A DNA stretch of 64,000 nucleotides, taken from B30-G6 sp963701385. Its GTDB lineage: Bacteria > Desulfobacterota > Desulfobacteria > Desulfobacterales > B30-G6. Position numbers and translations under genes: made by a program. The notes below the pieces were generated by a model. The model made no database searches, had not been told where the DNA came from, and saw only the letters and a program-made list of their open reading frames with translations. Within the stretch, counting starts at the first letter, position 1. Every line of letters starts with the position of its first letter. The stretch covers positions 124,001-188,000 of the forward strand of contig CAVOZW010000002.1 in assembly GCA_963701385.1 (NCBI GenBank), written 5' to 3'. Below are positions 27,293 to 36,877 of this stretch, in pieces.

Positions 27293-27766
27293 ATGTTTGT
27301 TAGAACACTTTTTCTGTTGGTTGTTCTGTCACTGATTCCGATCCCGGGCTGTGCTGAATACTATAAATATAGAGATGCCGACGGCGTCCTCAGGTTCACA
27401 GACAATCTTCTCGATGTCCCAAAGAATCAACGAGAAAAAATTCAAGCCTATAAAGAAGTTGTCACACCCGAGCCAAAACCGGAAACACCTGATGTACTTA
27501 AAGAGGAAGCGGCTTCAAAAGACAAGAACACCCGCATCGAACAACTCAACAGTGAAAGAGAATCTCTTGAACGATCCTTCAAGGATCTGAACGCGGAACG
27601 AAGCACTCTCTTGGGATCATCGCCAAACCCCCAAGAAAAAGAGGCCTACGAAGATCACAGGAAACGCATAGAAGCCTTCAATGAAAAGATCAAATCCTAT
27701 GAAACGCAACGCAAGCTGTTTCAATCCAAGGTCGACGCCTTCAATGCTGAAGTCGAGCGCCAGTGA
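27293..27766 (+). CDS. DUF4124 envelope protein with coiled coil
   Basis: The protein has 157 residues, with AAGGAGA just upstream. A signal peptide covers about residues 1-21 (ending PIPGCAE, where a lipobox-like Cys is possible). Next is the DUF4124 motif YYKYRDADGVLRFTDNL, in which an aromatic-rich strand surrounds a DADG turn. Residues 70-157 are a charged coiled coil (LNSERESLERSFKDLNAERS). It is probably periplasmic or inner-membrane lipid-anchored. A second DUF4124 protein lies at 29960-30490. Function unknown. Confidence 0.8.
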   Translation: MFVRTLFLLVVLSLIPIPGCAEYYKYRDADGVLRFTDNLLDVPKNQREKIQAYKEVVTPEPKPETPDVLKEEAASKDKNTRIEQLNSERESLERSFKDLNAERSTLLGSSPNPQEKEAYEDHRKRIEAFNEKIKSYETQRKLFQSKVDAFNAEVERQ

Positions 27767-27814
27767 ATCTTTATGCGCTTACGCACGTGGCATCACGGTC
27801 CAACGCGTCTTTGA

Positions 27815-28036
27815 TCAGGCCATTTTAAAATACTCCGGATAGAAGCGAACCTTTTTGAGCGCGATTCGACGCGCCGTTTCGCGTTGCCGTTCCTGACGAC
27901 GGCATGCAACACCACAGCGCCGATCCTTCCCGATAAAACAACTGACCCTTCTTCGATCATGGCCTTCTCTTTTTTCAGGCACATCCATGTAATGCGTTCG
28001 ATAGTCTAGCCTATCTGGTGGTGTATTTTCAGCCAT
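27815..28036 (-). CDS. Small basic protein, uncharacterised
   Basis: From the ATG at 28036, with GGAG nine bases upstream, it encodes 73 residues. The middle reads EGHDRRRVSCFIGKDRRCGVACRRQERQ, with three cysteines and many arginines, and the tail is IALKKVRFYPEYF. It has the look of a small nucleic-acid-associated or PilZ-accessory protein, but no family is recognised. Its frame is convincing in composition yet unsupported by neighbours. Confidence 0.45.
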   Translation of the reverse strand: MAENTPPDRLDYRTHYMDVPEKREGHDRRRVSCFIGKDRRCGVACRRQERQRETARRIALKKVRFYPEYFKMA

Positions 28037-28080
28037 GGGGTGAATCTCCACGTGCTTAGCACACGATTTGAAGAACCCTT

Positions 28081-28116
28081 CATTTGGATCAGCTCCTGTT
28101 GGCGATGATCCAAATG
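28081..28116. repeat. Inverted-repeat element related to the 49.5-kb repeats
   Basis: CATTTGGATCA (28081-28091) pairs perfectly with 28106-28116 around a 14-base loop. The stretch up to about 28135 aligns with 49504-49550 (TTTGGATCA, CTC, TTGG, GATGA, then CCTATCAC in the same order), so it belongs to a dispersed repeat family. Confidence 0.55.
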
Positions 28117-28284
28117 TTGAATTATCCTATCACCGGCGTCTATTTTTATCAAGCCTGTATTCCCATTTGACGGGAAATCACAAATCCTATATGGTTCCGG
28201 TTCGAATATCGTCAGCGCAGTTATCGCCGTTGGATATCTCCTTGAAGATCAAACGGAACCGGGCATGTTAAAAAAGGAAAACAA

Positions 28285-28962
28285 ATGAAGATAATCAAAG
28301 ACGCCATCAAGAGAGGCGCCGGCAATCTGTCAGAGTATGAATCGAAACAGGTACTTTCGGCTTATGGGATTCCTGTCAGCGGTGAAAAAACAGCCAAAAC
28401 CCTCCAAGAGGCTGTCTCGGCCGCACATTCGATTGGCTTTCCAGTGGTACTGAAAGCCTGTGGAGAAAACCTGCAGCACAAGACCGATCACGACCTGATA
28501 CGACTCGACCTCAAGGATGAAGCCCAGGTCAAACAGGCCTACACGGAACTGAAGGCAAAAAGTACAATCCCGATAGTTGAAGTCCTCGTTCAACAGATGT
28601 TCAGGGGCAGTCGCGAGCTGATGGCGGGCCTTAAACGCGACAACCAGTTTGGACCCTGCGTGGTGTTCGGACTCGGCGGTGTTCTGGCAGAAATACTGGA
28701 TGATGTGTCGATCCGGGTGGCACCCATCACCCTCTTCGATGCCATGGATATGATGGAAACGATTCGCGCAAAAAGAATCCTGGAACCCTTCAGGGGAAAA
28801 CCACCGGTGAACCGTGAAGCCCTGGCAGCACTTCTGGTTGCTCTCGGAAAAATCGGGCTGGAGAACGAGGCTGTGAACGAAATTGATATCAACCCGATCA
28901 AACTGGTTGAGGGACGACCCGTGGCGGTTGATGCCTTGGTTGTTTTGAAAATCCAATCCTGA
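28285..28962 (+). CDS. ATP-grasp subunit of ADP-forming acyl-CoA synthetase
   Basis: The protein has 225 residues, matching the separate beta subunit of ADP-forming acetyl/acyl-CoA synthetases. Features are LSEYESKQVLSAYGIPVSGE at the start, the ATP-grasp strand GFPVVLKACGENLQHKTD, the metal and nucleotide region VFGLGGVLAEILDDVSIRVA, and the C-terminal NEIDINPIKLVEG. The reaction interconverts acyl-CoA, ADP and phosphate with acid, CoA and ATP, conserving energy in fermentative or syntrophic metabolism. The catalytic alpha subunit with its phospho-histidine is not adjacent. AAAAGGAAAA precedes the ATG. It may be in one unit with the next gene (21-base gap). Confidence 0.88.
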   Translation: MKIIKDAIKRGAGNLSEYESKQVLSAYGIPVSGEKTAKTLQEAVSAAHSIGFPVVLKACGENLQHKTDHDLIRLDLKDEAQVKQAYTELKAKSTIPIVEVLVQQMFRGSRELMAGLKRDNQFGPCVVFGLGGVLAEILDDVSIRVAPITLFDAMDMMETIRAKRILEPFRGKPPVNREALAALLVALGKIGLENEAVNEIDINPIKLVEGRPVAVDALVVLKIQS

Positions 28963-28983
28963 AGACGATTTTATCGAACGCAA

Positions 28984-29868
28984 ATGGACGTGGATAGCCT
29001 AAACAAACCGAGCCTGTCGCACGAAGACATCCTGGCGCTGAATTTCATCAAGCGCCCTTGCAGGTATTATTTCCGCAATCACTTCAGAGAAGGTCTTCGA
29101 TCCCGCTTGATGCAGGCCTTGAAACTGTCAGACATCGCTCTGGAAACCAAGGGCGTTATGCGGCAGGGTATTCGCATGTTCCCAATGGCACAACCAGTGG
29201 CCATGCTCAGAATTTTCAAGACCCTTTTTTCCTGCTCCGCTGATGTCCAGAAAGAAATCGATCATTACAGGCTCCTGCAACGGTGGCTGTTAAAAATCCA
29301 TTATGCCCGATCTTCGGAATTTATGGTCGACTACATACGAGGACGTGATAAAAGCATTCTGCTGTGCGGCCTTCAGGAGTATGTTCCTGGAGAAGCCATT
29401 GACCCATGGCAAGAAAATGCATTGTTGAAAATTGAAGATTGCATGGAAAGCAGCCACAAGGGAACGCTGAAGAAGGCGCTTGAAAACCTGGCCTCGTTCG
29501 TCAATTGTATCAAAAACATGATCACGAAAACAGGCGCCATTCCAGATCTTGCCGGTGTGGGTAATATCATCATGACACCCTTGGGTATTGTGAAGTTGGT
29601 CGATATCAACAATATCTCTAAACTCTCCATGAATCATCGTATCCCTGTAGATGATAAAAAATATCCGGTTACTGACAAATCAATTCAAGCACTTTTTCGG
29701 CTAGAAACACAAATCCTCGGGCGCTCTAAAGATACAGTGGATAGCCTATACCGATTTTTACTAGACCATCAGCGTATGAAAGACGTCAGGGATCTCGAGA
29801 TAGCCTTCCACCGGATAACGGCAGGTTCCGAAAATTACCCCGTCATAATGGGACCCAATTTGTTTTGA
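28984..29868 (+). CDS. Kinase-fold protein of unknown specificity
   Basis: The protein has 294 residues with no signal or membrane segment. Features consistent with a compact protein/small-molecule kinase fold are the hinge-like LCGLQEYVPGEAI, and GIPDLAGVGNIIMTP followed by GIVKLVDINNIS. The latter resembles a catalytic loop (D..N) and a metal-binding aspartate with a DIN variant of DFG. A clear glycine-rich loop is missing, and the N-terminal lobe starts with KRPCRYYFRNHFREGLRS. It may phosphorylate a small molecule or be a pseudokinase. It follows the ATP-grasp subunit gene. No strong ribosome site is seen. Confidence 0.55.
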   Translation: MDVDSLNKPSLSHEDILALNFIKRPCRYYFRNHFREGLRSRLMQALKLSDIALETKGVMRQGIRMFPMAQPVAMLRIFKTLFSCSADVQKEIDHYRLLQRWLLKIHYARSSEFMVDYIRGRDKSILLCGLQEYVPGEAIDPWQENALLKIEDCMESSHKGTLKKALENLASFVNCIKNMITKTGAIPDLAGVGNIIMTPLGIVKLVDINNISKLSMNHRIPVDDKKYPVTDKSIQALFRLETQILGRSKDTVDSLYRFLLDHQRMKDVRDLEIAFHRITAGSENYPVIMGPNLF

Positions 29869-29901
29869 TATTTTGGCGGAAATCCTATATGGTGCAAAGC
29901 C

Positions 29902-29956
29902 AATAACCCAACAAACTCAATAAACTCAATAAACCCAACAAACCCAATAAACCCAA
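29902..29956. repeat. Degenerate ~9-10 bp tandem repeat before a DUF4124 gene
   Basis: About six copies of an AACCCAATA/AACTCAATA unit run up to four bases before the next start codon. This low-complexity stretch leaves no Shine-Dalgarno sequence for that gene. Copy-number changes here could alter translation (inference). Confidence 0.7.
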
Positions 29957-29959
29957 GTC

Positions 29960-30490
29960 ATGTCCAAACAAAAGCCGCCCTACAAAGCCCTGAGATATTT
30001 TATTGTATCCTTGGTTTTATTGGCCCTGCTGGCTTGTATTCTTCCGTTTTTTCTCAAAGGTCCGGGTAACCAGAGGCTGGTCTCTACGGATCAGATCAAG
30101 CTGCCGGAAATAAATTTTCTGAATAAACAACCCCAGGATACCCGCTCAGTACCCACATCGCCCAAAAGTACTCCCAGAATAAAAGAGCACAAAATCTACA
30201 AATGGGAAGATAAGGACGGTGTCCTGCACTTTACGGATTATCCAAATCCGAATGGCCCCTCGCAGCTGATGATGGCAACCCCAGACACAAGGGCTAAAAA
30301 CAAGTCTGATTCACCTACCCATAGCCCATCGGATCATGAGGGCATCATTTCGAATGACAATCCGTTAAGCTTCATACGTCCCATGACACTCAGCCCTTCC
30401 CAAATCAATAAACTCAAACAAGATGCCCAAGAGATCCGCCAGGATCTTGAAAACAGAACCAATGAATTGGATAAGATGCTGCAAGAATGA
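29960..30490 (+). CDS. Membrane-anchored DUF4124 protein
   Basis: The protein has 176 residues. An N-terminal uncleaved anchor (about residues 12-33, FIVSLVLLALLACILPFFL) is followed by a Pro/Ser/Thr-rich linker. The DUF4124 motif IYKWEDKDGVLHFTDYPNP follows near residues 80-98, then a polar region and a C-terminal coiled coil (INKLKQDAQEIRQDLENRTN). It is likely exposed to the periplasm. It is a paralogue in architecture of the protein at 27293. The tandem repeat abuts its ATG, which lacks a ribosome site. It may be in one unit with the DUF6765 gene 28 bases downstream. Confidence 0.75.
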   Translation: MSKQKPPYKALRYFIVSLVLLALLACILPFFLKGPGNQRLVSTDQIKLPEINFLNKQPQDTRSVPTSPKSTPRIKEHKIYKWEDKDGVLHFTDYPNPNGPSQLMMATPDTRAKNKSDSPTHSPSDHEGIISNDNPLSFIRPMTLSPSQINKLKQDAQEIRQDLENRTNELDKMLQE

Positions 30491-30518
30491 GTAACGATTC
30501 TATTGGAACAAACAACAT

Positions 30519-31613
30519 ATGCAAATCGACTTTCACCATACGGTGACCTATGTCACGGCAAGATCTGCCGGCTTCGGGCATCGCCAGGCTGACACCGTCG
30601 CCTACGCAGCTCAGTATGTCGATGATGCCATCAACAGCGGCACCCTTCGATTCCACAATGGAGCCATGTTTACCCACATCAGCTCCGCACACAAAATGCT
30701 CGATTACCGGAATTTTGAAAAACTGGCCAACCATCATGTGTGGATCCCCTTTCACTTCCTGCCTGGCAATGGCGGGAAAAAGGCAGGCCAAAATCCTTCA
30801 GGAAAATTTATCGATAAAATCATCTGCCGACCCGGCAGTCACATTGCCCGTGACATGGTTCGGGCATGCATCGAAACCCGCCATAAACCTTACGGACTTC
30901 ACCGACTGGGTGTCACACTGCATGTACTGGCGGATTCGTGGGCCCACCAAGGGTTTGCCGGTGTAAACAGTTACGTGAACGATGTGAAGGCCCTGGACGC
31001 AGAGGCTTCTTCGAGCAAGGAATTCATGACCCGAATGGAGTTATTTTTCGGTACGTCCTTTAACAAGGCAGCCAGTTCTTTTGTGGGTGACGTAATGCCG
31101 CTGGGGCATGGCGCGGCATTGAGTTACCCGGACCTTCCCTTCTTAAAGTGGACATACCTGGACCATAACGGGCAAAAGGTTGTCCGCGACAATCCGGCCG
31201 CATTTCTAGCGGCAGCCGATGCCATGTGCAAGGCCATGCAACGTTTTCGATCTGGCCACGTCGACCTGGACCCACCGGGGTTGACACACGACACCCGAAG
31301 CAAACTGTTGACCTTGTTTCAAAACAACCAGGATGAAGACAAGACCGTGCGCCACCTGAGGTGGATTAAGCAAATTCGAAAGGGAGCCTTTGGATTTCCA
31401 CCCATCAAACTAGCTTACCGAGCAAGGGGCATCGGTTCCTGGAAAACCGCAGCCCTTGGAACCCGAAAACTCTGGGATAAGAAATCCGACCTGTTTCAGT
31501 ACGACCCTTCCTTTCTAAACAGTGACTGGAAACTCTTTCACGATGCCTTGCTGGCACATCGCTTCAGCATCATTCACGACATTCTTCCCAAATATGGTAT
31601 CTGCGCTGCTTAA
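30519..31613 (+). CDS. DUF6765-like protein, probable metal-dependent hydrolase fold
   Basis: The protein has 364 residues, without signal peptide. It begins MQIDFHHTVTYVTARSAGF, continues IAYAAQYVDDA-like (VAYAAQYVDDAINSG) and LHRLGVTLHVLADSWAHQGF. The histidines and aspartates FHH, YVDDA, LHVLADSWAHQGF are spaced like the zinc ligands of zinc-dependent phospholipase C/S1-P1 nuclease-like folds. I recognise the family as DUF6765; no enzymatic activity is established to my knowledge. A membrane lipid or nucleic-acid substrate would fit the fold (inference). It follows the membrane-anchored DUF4124 gene on the same strand. Confidence 0.7.
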   Translation: MQIDFHHTVTYVTARSAGFGHRQADTVAYAAQYVDDAINSGTLRFHNGAMFTHISSAHKMLDYRNFEKLANHHVWIPFHFLPGNGGKKAGQNPSGKFIDKIICRPGSHIARDMVRACIETRHKPYGLHRLGVTLHVLADSWAHQGFAGVNSYVNDVKALDAEASSSKEFMTRMELFFGTSFNKAASSFVGDVMPLGHGAALSYPDLPFLKWTYLDHNGQKVVRDNPAAFLAAADAMCKAMQRFRSGHVDLDPPGLTHDTRSKLLTLFQNNQDEDKTVRHLRWIKQIRKGAFGFPPIKLAYRARGIGSWKTAALGTRKLWDKKSDLFQYDPSFLNSDWKLFHDALLAHRFSIIHDILPKYGICAA

Positions 31614-31839
31614 GCCGCCAGCCCGGCCGTTTCATGAAACGTGACAAGCATTTTTATTTTCCACTATATATTAACATGTTGTCATGATACTGTTTGGTGC
31701 TGGTGTTCAATCAATGTCGCAAGTTAAAAGAAAAACCCTATTGGGGTAACCGTTTCTGAGCCAGGGGGTACCGTGTTGATACCGTTGGTCTGGACTCGGA
31801 AATGGTTCAGAATTATTTCAGGCTAAGAGGGCCCAAGGA

Positions 31840-34143
31840 ATGCAAAAAAAACCCACCTATCATGATCTCTTGGAGAGAATGCGGATCATTTTTGAACACA
31901 GCAACGAGCTGTTCTATCTCCATGATACAAATCACACCCTCTCCTATGTGAGCCCCACTTCTAAAAGAATTTTAGGCTACACCCCTGAAGAAATGATGGT
32001 CAACTGGACAGAACTTGCCACGCAAAACCCCATCAATCAAAAAGGTCTTGAAATAACCGAGCAGACTATCCAAACCGGTGAGCGGCAGCCACCCTATCTT
32101 CTGGAAGTCAAAAAGAAGGACGGATCGCATGCCCTGCTCGAAGTCGATGAATCACCGGTCAAAGATGAAACAGGCAAGGTTGTCGCCATTGTGGGCGCCG
32201 TGCGAGATGTCACCGAACAAAAGCTAGCTGGAAAAGCGCTCCAGGAGAGCGAAGAACGTTTCAGGGACATGGCGGAACTGCTTCCCGAAATCATTTTCGA
32301 AATAGATGCTCGAGGTAATTTGACATTCGTGAACCAATCCGCCTATGACCAGTTTCAATACACGGAGAAGGAATTTAAAAATGGTCTTAACGCACTCGAA
32401 ATGATCGTGCCCGAAGACCGGGATCGCGGCATGACCAATATCATGAAGATCCTCGCTGGCCAGCATGTTGGATTGAAAGAATACCGCGCACTTCGAAAGG
32501 ACGGCAGCTCGTTCCCGGCCCTGTTTCACTCGGCCTCTGTCATCCGCGATGGTCAGGCGGTCGGCATGAGAGGTATCATTATCGACATTAGCGAACGAAA
32601 GAAAATGGAAGAAGCGCTGAAAGAAAGTGAAGCCAACTACCGCCAGCTTTTCCACCATGCGCCGGCCGGCATCTACGAATTCGACATGCAAGAAAGACGC
32701 TTCTTAAGTGTCAACGACCTCATGTGTGAGTACACGGGCTATTCGAGATCAGAATTTATGAAACTTGATGCCATGGACCTGCTAAGTGAGGACAGTCTTT
32801 CAGTTCTGGCCAGTCTTCTCGAAAAAGTTGCTGCGGGCGACAGCAACCCCGATCCGGTCGAATATCGTATCAAGGGCAAAAATCAGCGCACATTTTGGGT
32901 CTCCGTCCATTCCAAATTCTCCTATGATGCCGATGGGATCCCATGGAAAGTGACCGGTGTTGCCCATGATATTACAGAAAGGCGGCGGACGGAAGAAGAG
33001 AAAAAAAAGCTTGAAGAAAAATTGATGCAGGTGCAGAAAATAGAAGCCCTTGGGACACTTTCCGGAGGAATCGCACACGATTTCAATAACCTCATGACCG
33101 GTATTCTAGGCAACACCTCCCTCATGCTATTCGATCTTGATGAAAATCATGCCCACTATGCCCGGTTGAAACAGATCGAGCAACTCGTAAAACAAGGCGC
33201 CAGTCTTACCCGCCAGTTGCTAGGTCTCTCCAGACAGGGCAAGTTTGATGCCCTGGCGACAGACCTCAACACCGTGATCCGTGACGCTGTCGAGATCTAC
33301 GGGAGGACCAAGAAAGACATTCAAATTCATTCCAATCTACAAAAAAACATCTGGACCGTCGTTATAGACCGGGGTCAGATCGAACAGGTCTTGCTCAACC
33401 TGTTCATCAATGCCTGGCAAGCCATGCCGCAAGGTGGAAACCTTTATCTTGAGACACACAACTGTTTTCTAAACAACGCCGAGACCAAGGCTAGCAACAT
33501 CCCTGCCGGTCGGTATGTTCAAACCATGGTTACCGACACGGGTATCGGTATGGACAAAGCCACCCAGCAAAAAGTATTTGATCCCTTTTTCACCACCAAA
33601 GAGATGGAAACAGGTACCGGGTTGGGATTGGCTTCCGTTTACGGTATTTTACAAAACCACGCAGGCATGATCAACGTCCACAGCCACCCCGGCAAGGGGA
33701 CCACATTTACCTTTTACCTGCCGGTATCGGATAAAAAGAGTGTCAAAAAACGAGCCTCAACTTTGAATATCATCCCCGGTCAGGGAACAATACTACTGGT
33801 CGATGATGAAAAAATGGTCGCCGAAACCGCCAAAAAAATGCTTGAAAAACTGGGATATCGTGTGACGACTGCCGCCTCCGGCAAGGAAGCCCTTGCGAGC
33901 TATGCCAGCGCGTCAAACACCTTCGATTTGGTCATTCTGGATATGATCATGCCCGTCATGGGGGGAACGCAGATCTTTGAGCAATTGAAACAAATCGATG
34001 CCCATGTAAAGGTCCTATTGTCGAGCGGTTTCAGCATCAATGAGCAGGTCAAAAACCTTTTGTCCGCGGGTTGCAAGGGCTTTATCCAGAAACCCTTCAC
34101 CGTTCAAGAACTGTCGCAAAAAGTTGCCAGTGTACTGGCTTGA
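31840..34143 (+). CDS. Hybrid sensor histidine kinase (three PAS, HisKA, HATPase, receiver)
   Basis: The protein has 767 residues and no transmembrane segment, so it senses a cytoplasmic signal. PAS domains span about residues 14-128, 138-253 and 264-381, each ending in a PAC motif (VRDVTEQ, IIDISERK, AHDITERR). The dimerisation/phospho-acceptor helix is LSGGIAHDFNNLMTG with His413. The ATPase domain has NLFINAWQAMPQGG, DTGIGMDKATQQKVFDPFFT and GTGLGLASVYGI. The C-terminal receiver has LLVDDEKM, the phospho-aspartate Asp701 (VILDMIMPVMGG) and the IQKPF lysine. No dedicated output regulator is adjacent. The 300 bases downstream hold no gene that I can support. Confidence 0.93.
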   Translation: MQKKPTYHDLLERMRIIFEHSNELFYLHDTNHTLSYVSPTSKRILGYTPEEMMVNWTELATQNPINQKGLEITEQTIQTGERQPPYLLEVKKKDGSHALLEVDESPVKDETGKVVAIVGAVRDVTEQKLAGKALQESEERFRDMAELLPEIIFEIDARGNLTFVNQSAYDQFQYTEKEFKNGLNALEMIVPEDRDRGMTNIMKILAGQHVGLKEYRALRKDGSSFPALFHSASVIRDGQAVGMRGIIIDISERKKMEEALKESEANYRQLFHHAPAGIYEFDMQERRFLSVNDLMCEYTGYSRSEFMKLDAMDLLSEDSLSVLASLLEKVAAGDSNPDPVEYRIKGKNQRTFWVSVHSKFSYDADGIPWKVTGVAHDITERRRTEEEKKKLEEKLMQVQKIEALGTLSGGIAHDFNNLMTGILGNTSLMLFDLDENHAHYARLKQIEQLVKQGASLTRQLLGLSRQGKFDALATDLNTVIRDAVEIYGRTKKDIQIHSNLQKNIWTVVIDRGQIEQVLLNLFINAWQAMPQGGNLYLETHNCFLNNAETKASNIPAGRYVQTMVTDTGIGMDKATQQKVFDPFFTTKEMETGTGLGLASVYGILQNHAGMINVHSHPGKGTTFTFYLPVSDKKSVKKRASTLNIIPGQGTILLVDDEKMVAETAKKMLEKLGYRVTTAASGKEALASYASASNTFDLVILDMIMPVMGGTQIFEQLKQIDAHVKVLLSSGFSINEQVKNLLSAGCKGFIQKPFTVQELSQKVASVLA

Positions 34144-34443
34144 CCCGGGAGAAAGATCTGCAGCACATGATGCGGGTGGGCGCCTTCGATTGAAAGATCC
34201 CGCGGCAGAACTTGCCGGGGAGTTCGAGTCGAGTTGCGCAGGGAATCTTCGACCGGTTCCATTCTTCATTTGACACCGGAAACCGATTTCCCTATATGTA
34301 TGTATTGTCCTAAACGAAGCGCAAGCACGCTGAACGTCACGCCATACGGATCTTCTATAAATGGTGCATATTCAGGTCCATGCTGAGGAAAAAGATGATC
34401 GGACGAAGCCCTGCCGATTCGAATACCCAACCGAGACGGTGAC

Positions 34444-36843
34444 ATGAAAACAAACATTCTTATTCTGATATGTCTTGCCATATTGGCAGCCGCCGGTTCT
34501 TTTTCCTACAAGCACATCTACCAAAACCAGGTTATCCTCTTTAAAGACAAGCAAGCCGTCATCACCAAAGAATCCTGGATTGTCGGTGACAGTCTGTTCT
34601 ACAAAACCGCGGACGACACGCATTCCATCAACATGGATCTCGTGTCAGATATCAAGCAGCGCGGCATCTTGAACAAGGGCTACGGCATTGTCGTCATCAT
34701 CAAACATCATTTGGCGCCCTGGAAACACAAATCCCTGGAGATCGTTTCCCAAGCCCAGATCGAAAAAAAGACCTTAGCAAAATGGGCTCCGGCAATCGGC
34801 GCTGTCATCCTTGGCTTCCTGTGTTTGATTGCCATTTACTTCCTGTCGAAAAAAATGCTCGGCGTCGTAAAAATGAAAAAGAGTCACCTTCAGAATTCCA
34901 CAGATCCGGCAAATAATGAAAGGGTATATGAAGGGCAGGAGCAAATTGCGCAATTCTTTTTATCTGTTTTCAGAGCCCAAAAAGGTGCAGAAGCCTCGGC
35001 TGAAGCCACATTCCGGCCAGTGGATTCCCGCCGACCGGACAACAATTTTATATATGAATTGCGTGTCAAGTGCGATGAAGACTGGGCCACCAGACGCATG
35101 ACCATCGGCCGCATTGGCGAAGATAGTGGCAGCAGAAGCACCTGTTACTATGTTATTTATGATGACCATCTGGTCATCAAGATATCGCCCAAGCCCCTGA
35201 CCGATTTTAACCGATATATTCAGAGCATTAACCGTGACAACAGGATCGCGAAAAAACTGTCTCCCAGAGAGTGCCTTGTGCCCCGGGTCTCGATCATATT
35301 GAAAAAAATCTCTCCGCTTCAGGATGCACCCGAGCTGACGCTTGAACGCATGGAGGAAACATATATCCAGTTGCTGGAAGATAATCCAGCCCTCCAGAAC
35401 TATCTAAAAATCGGCGATGGGTTTGCCTATTTTATGGATCTTTCCAGGTATTTTTTCCTGGGGCATATTCTCCATCGCACCCATAACATTGAAGAAAAAG
35501 TTATCAGTGAAATATCGAAGCACCCCGGCCTTCTCTGGAACCCTGGTGACTTTGAAGCACGATATGGATCGCAACATGCGGATATTTGTGACAGACTCAA
35601 TCCCGTCTACACCTCTTTTTCCAATCGCTGTTATGATTTTCTCCAGCAGCATCACATCGATGGTACCGTTTCCGAATTCAACATCAAGGAATGGTTCCTG
35701 GTGTACCTGTCCGGTCGGAAACTTTCCGTTACGGATTTCGAATCAAAGCCGCACCTTGCGTCTGAGATGAACAGCAGCATCTTGAAACTTTTTAAGGCCA
35801 AACAACAGCCTATTCAAAACTACCGGCGAATGGTTCATGCTTTCGTCATTACCAACAACCTGAAACGCCATAGTTCACAGATTTCAAGCATGATCATTAA
35901 CCTTCTCAACCTGCTCTACTGGCTGAGTAAAAATAAACTGGCCATGCGAGATTTGAAACCCGACAATCTGTTCATCGCAGGAAACCCTTCAAAATTTCCG
36001 CAGTTTCTGGAATCTGCCAACATGTATTCCATCGGTCTTATCGATATCGAAACCGCTGTGTCCTATGACACCACAGAAAAGAATACGATCCGACAACCGC
36101 CTCTGGGCGGCACACCGTCCTATGCAACACCTGCCCACCAATTGAAAAACGAAACCATCCGCAGCGTTTACAAGGACCTTCCACTTATCCTGCACCTGCA
36201 AGACTGGCATGCCACTGTATGCATGATTTACCAAACGGTTATCGGGGAACGCTTATTTGAAAAAACGGCTAAACGGCTGTTGAACCTGAAAAAGATTATT
36301 CGAGAGCGATCTGGCGAGAATGGAAATCCCCAGGAAGTGTTGAAAGAGGTCAGCCACGCTTTCTGGAAGATCGCTTTGACCGAGTTCAATATGAAAACAA
36401 AGAAAAGCGAAAAAAGATTGCGCTTCATCAGTCTGATCGTGAGCCAAGAATCCAAGGCTATGCTTCTGGATGCCATCGCTAACACCCACCAACACCTTTC
36501 GAAAGCCGTTCAAAAACTGATTTTGTCCCAAACCGCCTTTCCCGGGGACAAAATCCAGAAAAGCCTCTTCAGCGCTCCCCCTTTGAAGATTCATCATTTC
36601 AGAATCAAGTTTAAGGAGGGAAAGGGCAAGCAGCTACCCCCTGTGGAAAGAGACAACGCGTTGAAGATACTGGATGATTTGTCATTCATGAAAAGACAAT
36701 CCGAACAGCTTGTCCTGATGTCCAATCTGCTAAAGAAATCGGTTCCGATCGTCTCTGCCTTCGATCTGCTCGAAACCATGTTTAATGTCGTGCTGGTAAA
36801 CATGCATCAAAACTGTTGGGGAATCGTTTCCGTTGACGAATGA
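34444..36843 (+). CDS. Membrane-anchored Ser/Thr kinase-like protein
   Basis: The protein has 799 residues. Membrane segments lie at residues 4-20 and 114-134, with ~90 residues between them probably periplasmic. The cytoplasmic part has a divergent eukaryote-like kinase: the ATP-binding lysine is likely Lys246 (HLVIKISPK); the catalytic loop is AMRDLKPDN with Asp503 and Asn508 intact but the usual His replaced by Met; the metal-binding DFG is DIE (Asp534); the activation segment reads GGTPSYATPAHQL. An insert of ~200 residues separates the lobes. The key residues suggest activity rather than a dead kinase. No cognate phosphatase or FHA protein is nearby. It converges on tonB. Confidence 0.72.
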   Translation: MKTNILILICLAILAAAGSFSYKHIYQNQVILFKDKQAVITKESWIVGDSLFYKTADDTHSINMDLVSDIKQRGILNKGYGIVVIIKHHLAPWKHKSLEIVSQAQIEKKTLAKWAPAIGAVILGFLCLIAIYFLSKKMLGVVKMKKSHLQNSTDPANNERVYEGQEQIAQFFLSVFRAQKGAEASAEATFRPVDSRRPDNNFIYELRVKCDEDWATRRMTIGRIGEDSGSRSTCYYVIYDDHLVIKISPKPLTDFNRYIQSINRDNRIAKKLSPRECLVPRVSIILKKISPLQDAPELTLERMEETYIQLLEDNPALQNYLKIGDGFAYFMDLSRYFFLGHILHRTHNIEEKVISEISKHPGLLWNPGDFEARYGSQHADICDRLNPVYTSFSNRCYDFLQQHHIDGTVSEFNIKEWFLVYLSGRKLSVTDFESKPHLASEMNSSILKLFKAKQQPIQNYRRMVHAFVITNNLKRHSSQISSMIINLLNLLYWLSKNKLAMRDLKPDNLFIAGNPSKFPQFLESANMYSIGLIDIETAVSYDTTEKNTIRQPPLGGTPSYATPAHQLKNETIRSVYKDLPLILHLQDWHATVCMIYQTVIGERLFEKTAKRLLNLKKIIRERSGENGNPQEVLKEVSHAFWKIALTEFNMKTKKSEKRLRFISLIVSQESKAMLLDAIANTHQHLSKAVQKLILSQTAFPGDKIQKSLFSAPPLKIHHFRIKFKEGKGKQLPPVERDNALKILDDLSFMKRQSEQLVLMSNLLKKSVPIVSAFDLLETMFNVVLVNMHQNCWGIVSVDE

Positions 36844-36877
36844 AACATTTCTCGTCAATTTTCATGAAATGGGCCAA

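Noticed and set aside
29902..29956. CRISPR-like array
   Set aside because: The units are 9-10 bases with no spacers, so this is a simple tandem repeat. No cas genes occur in the window.
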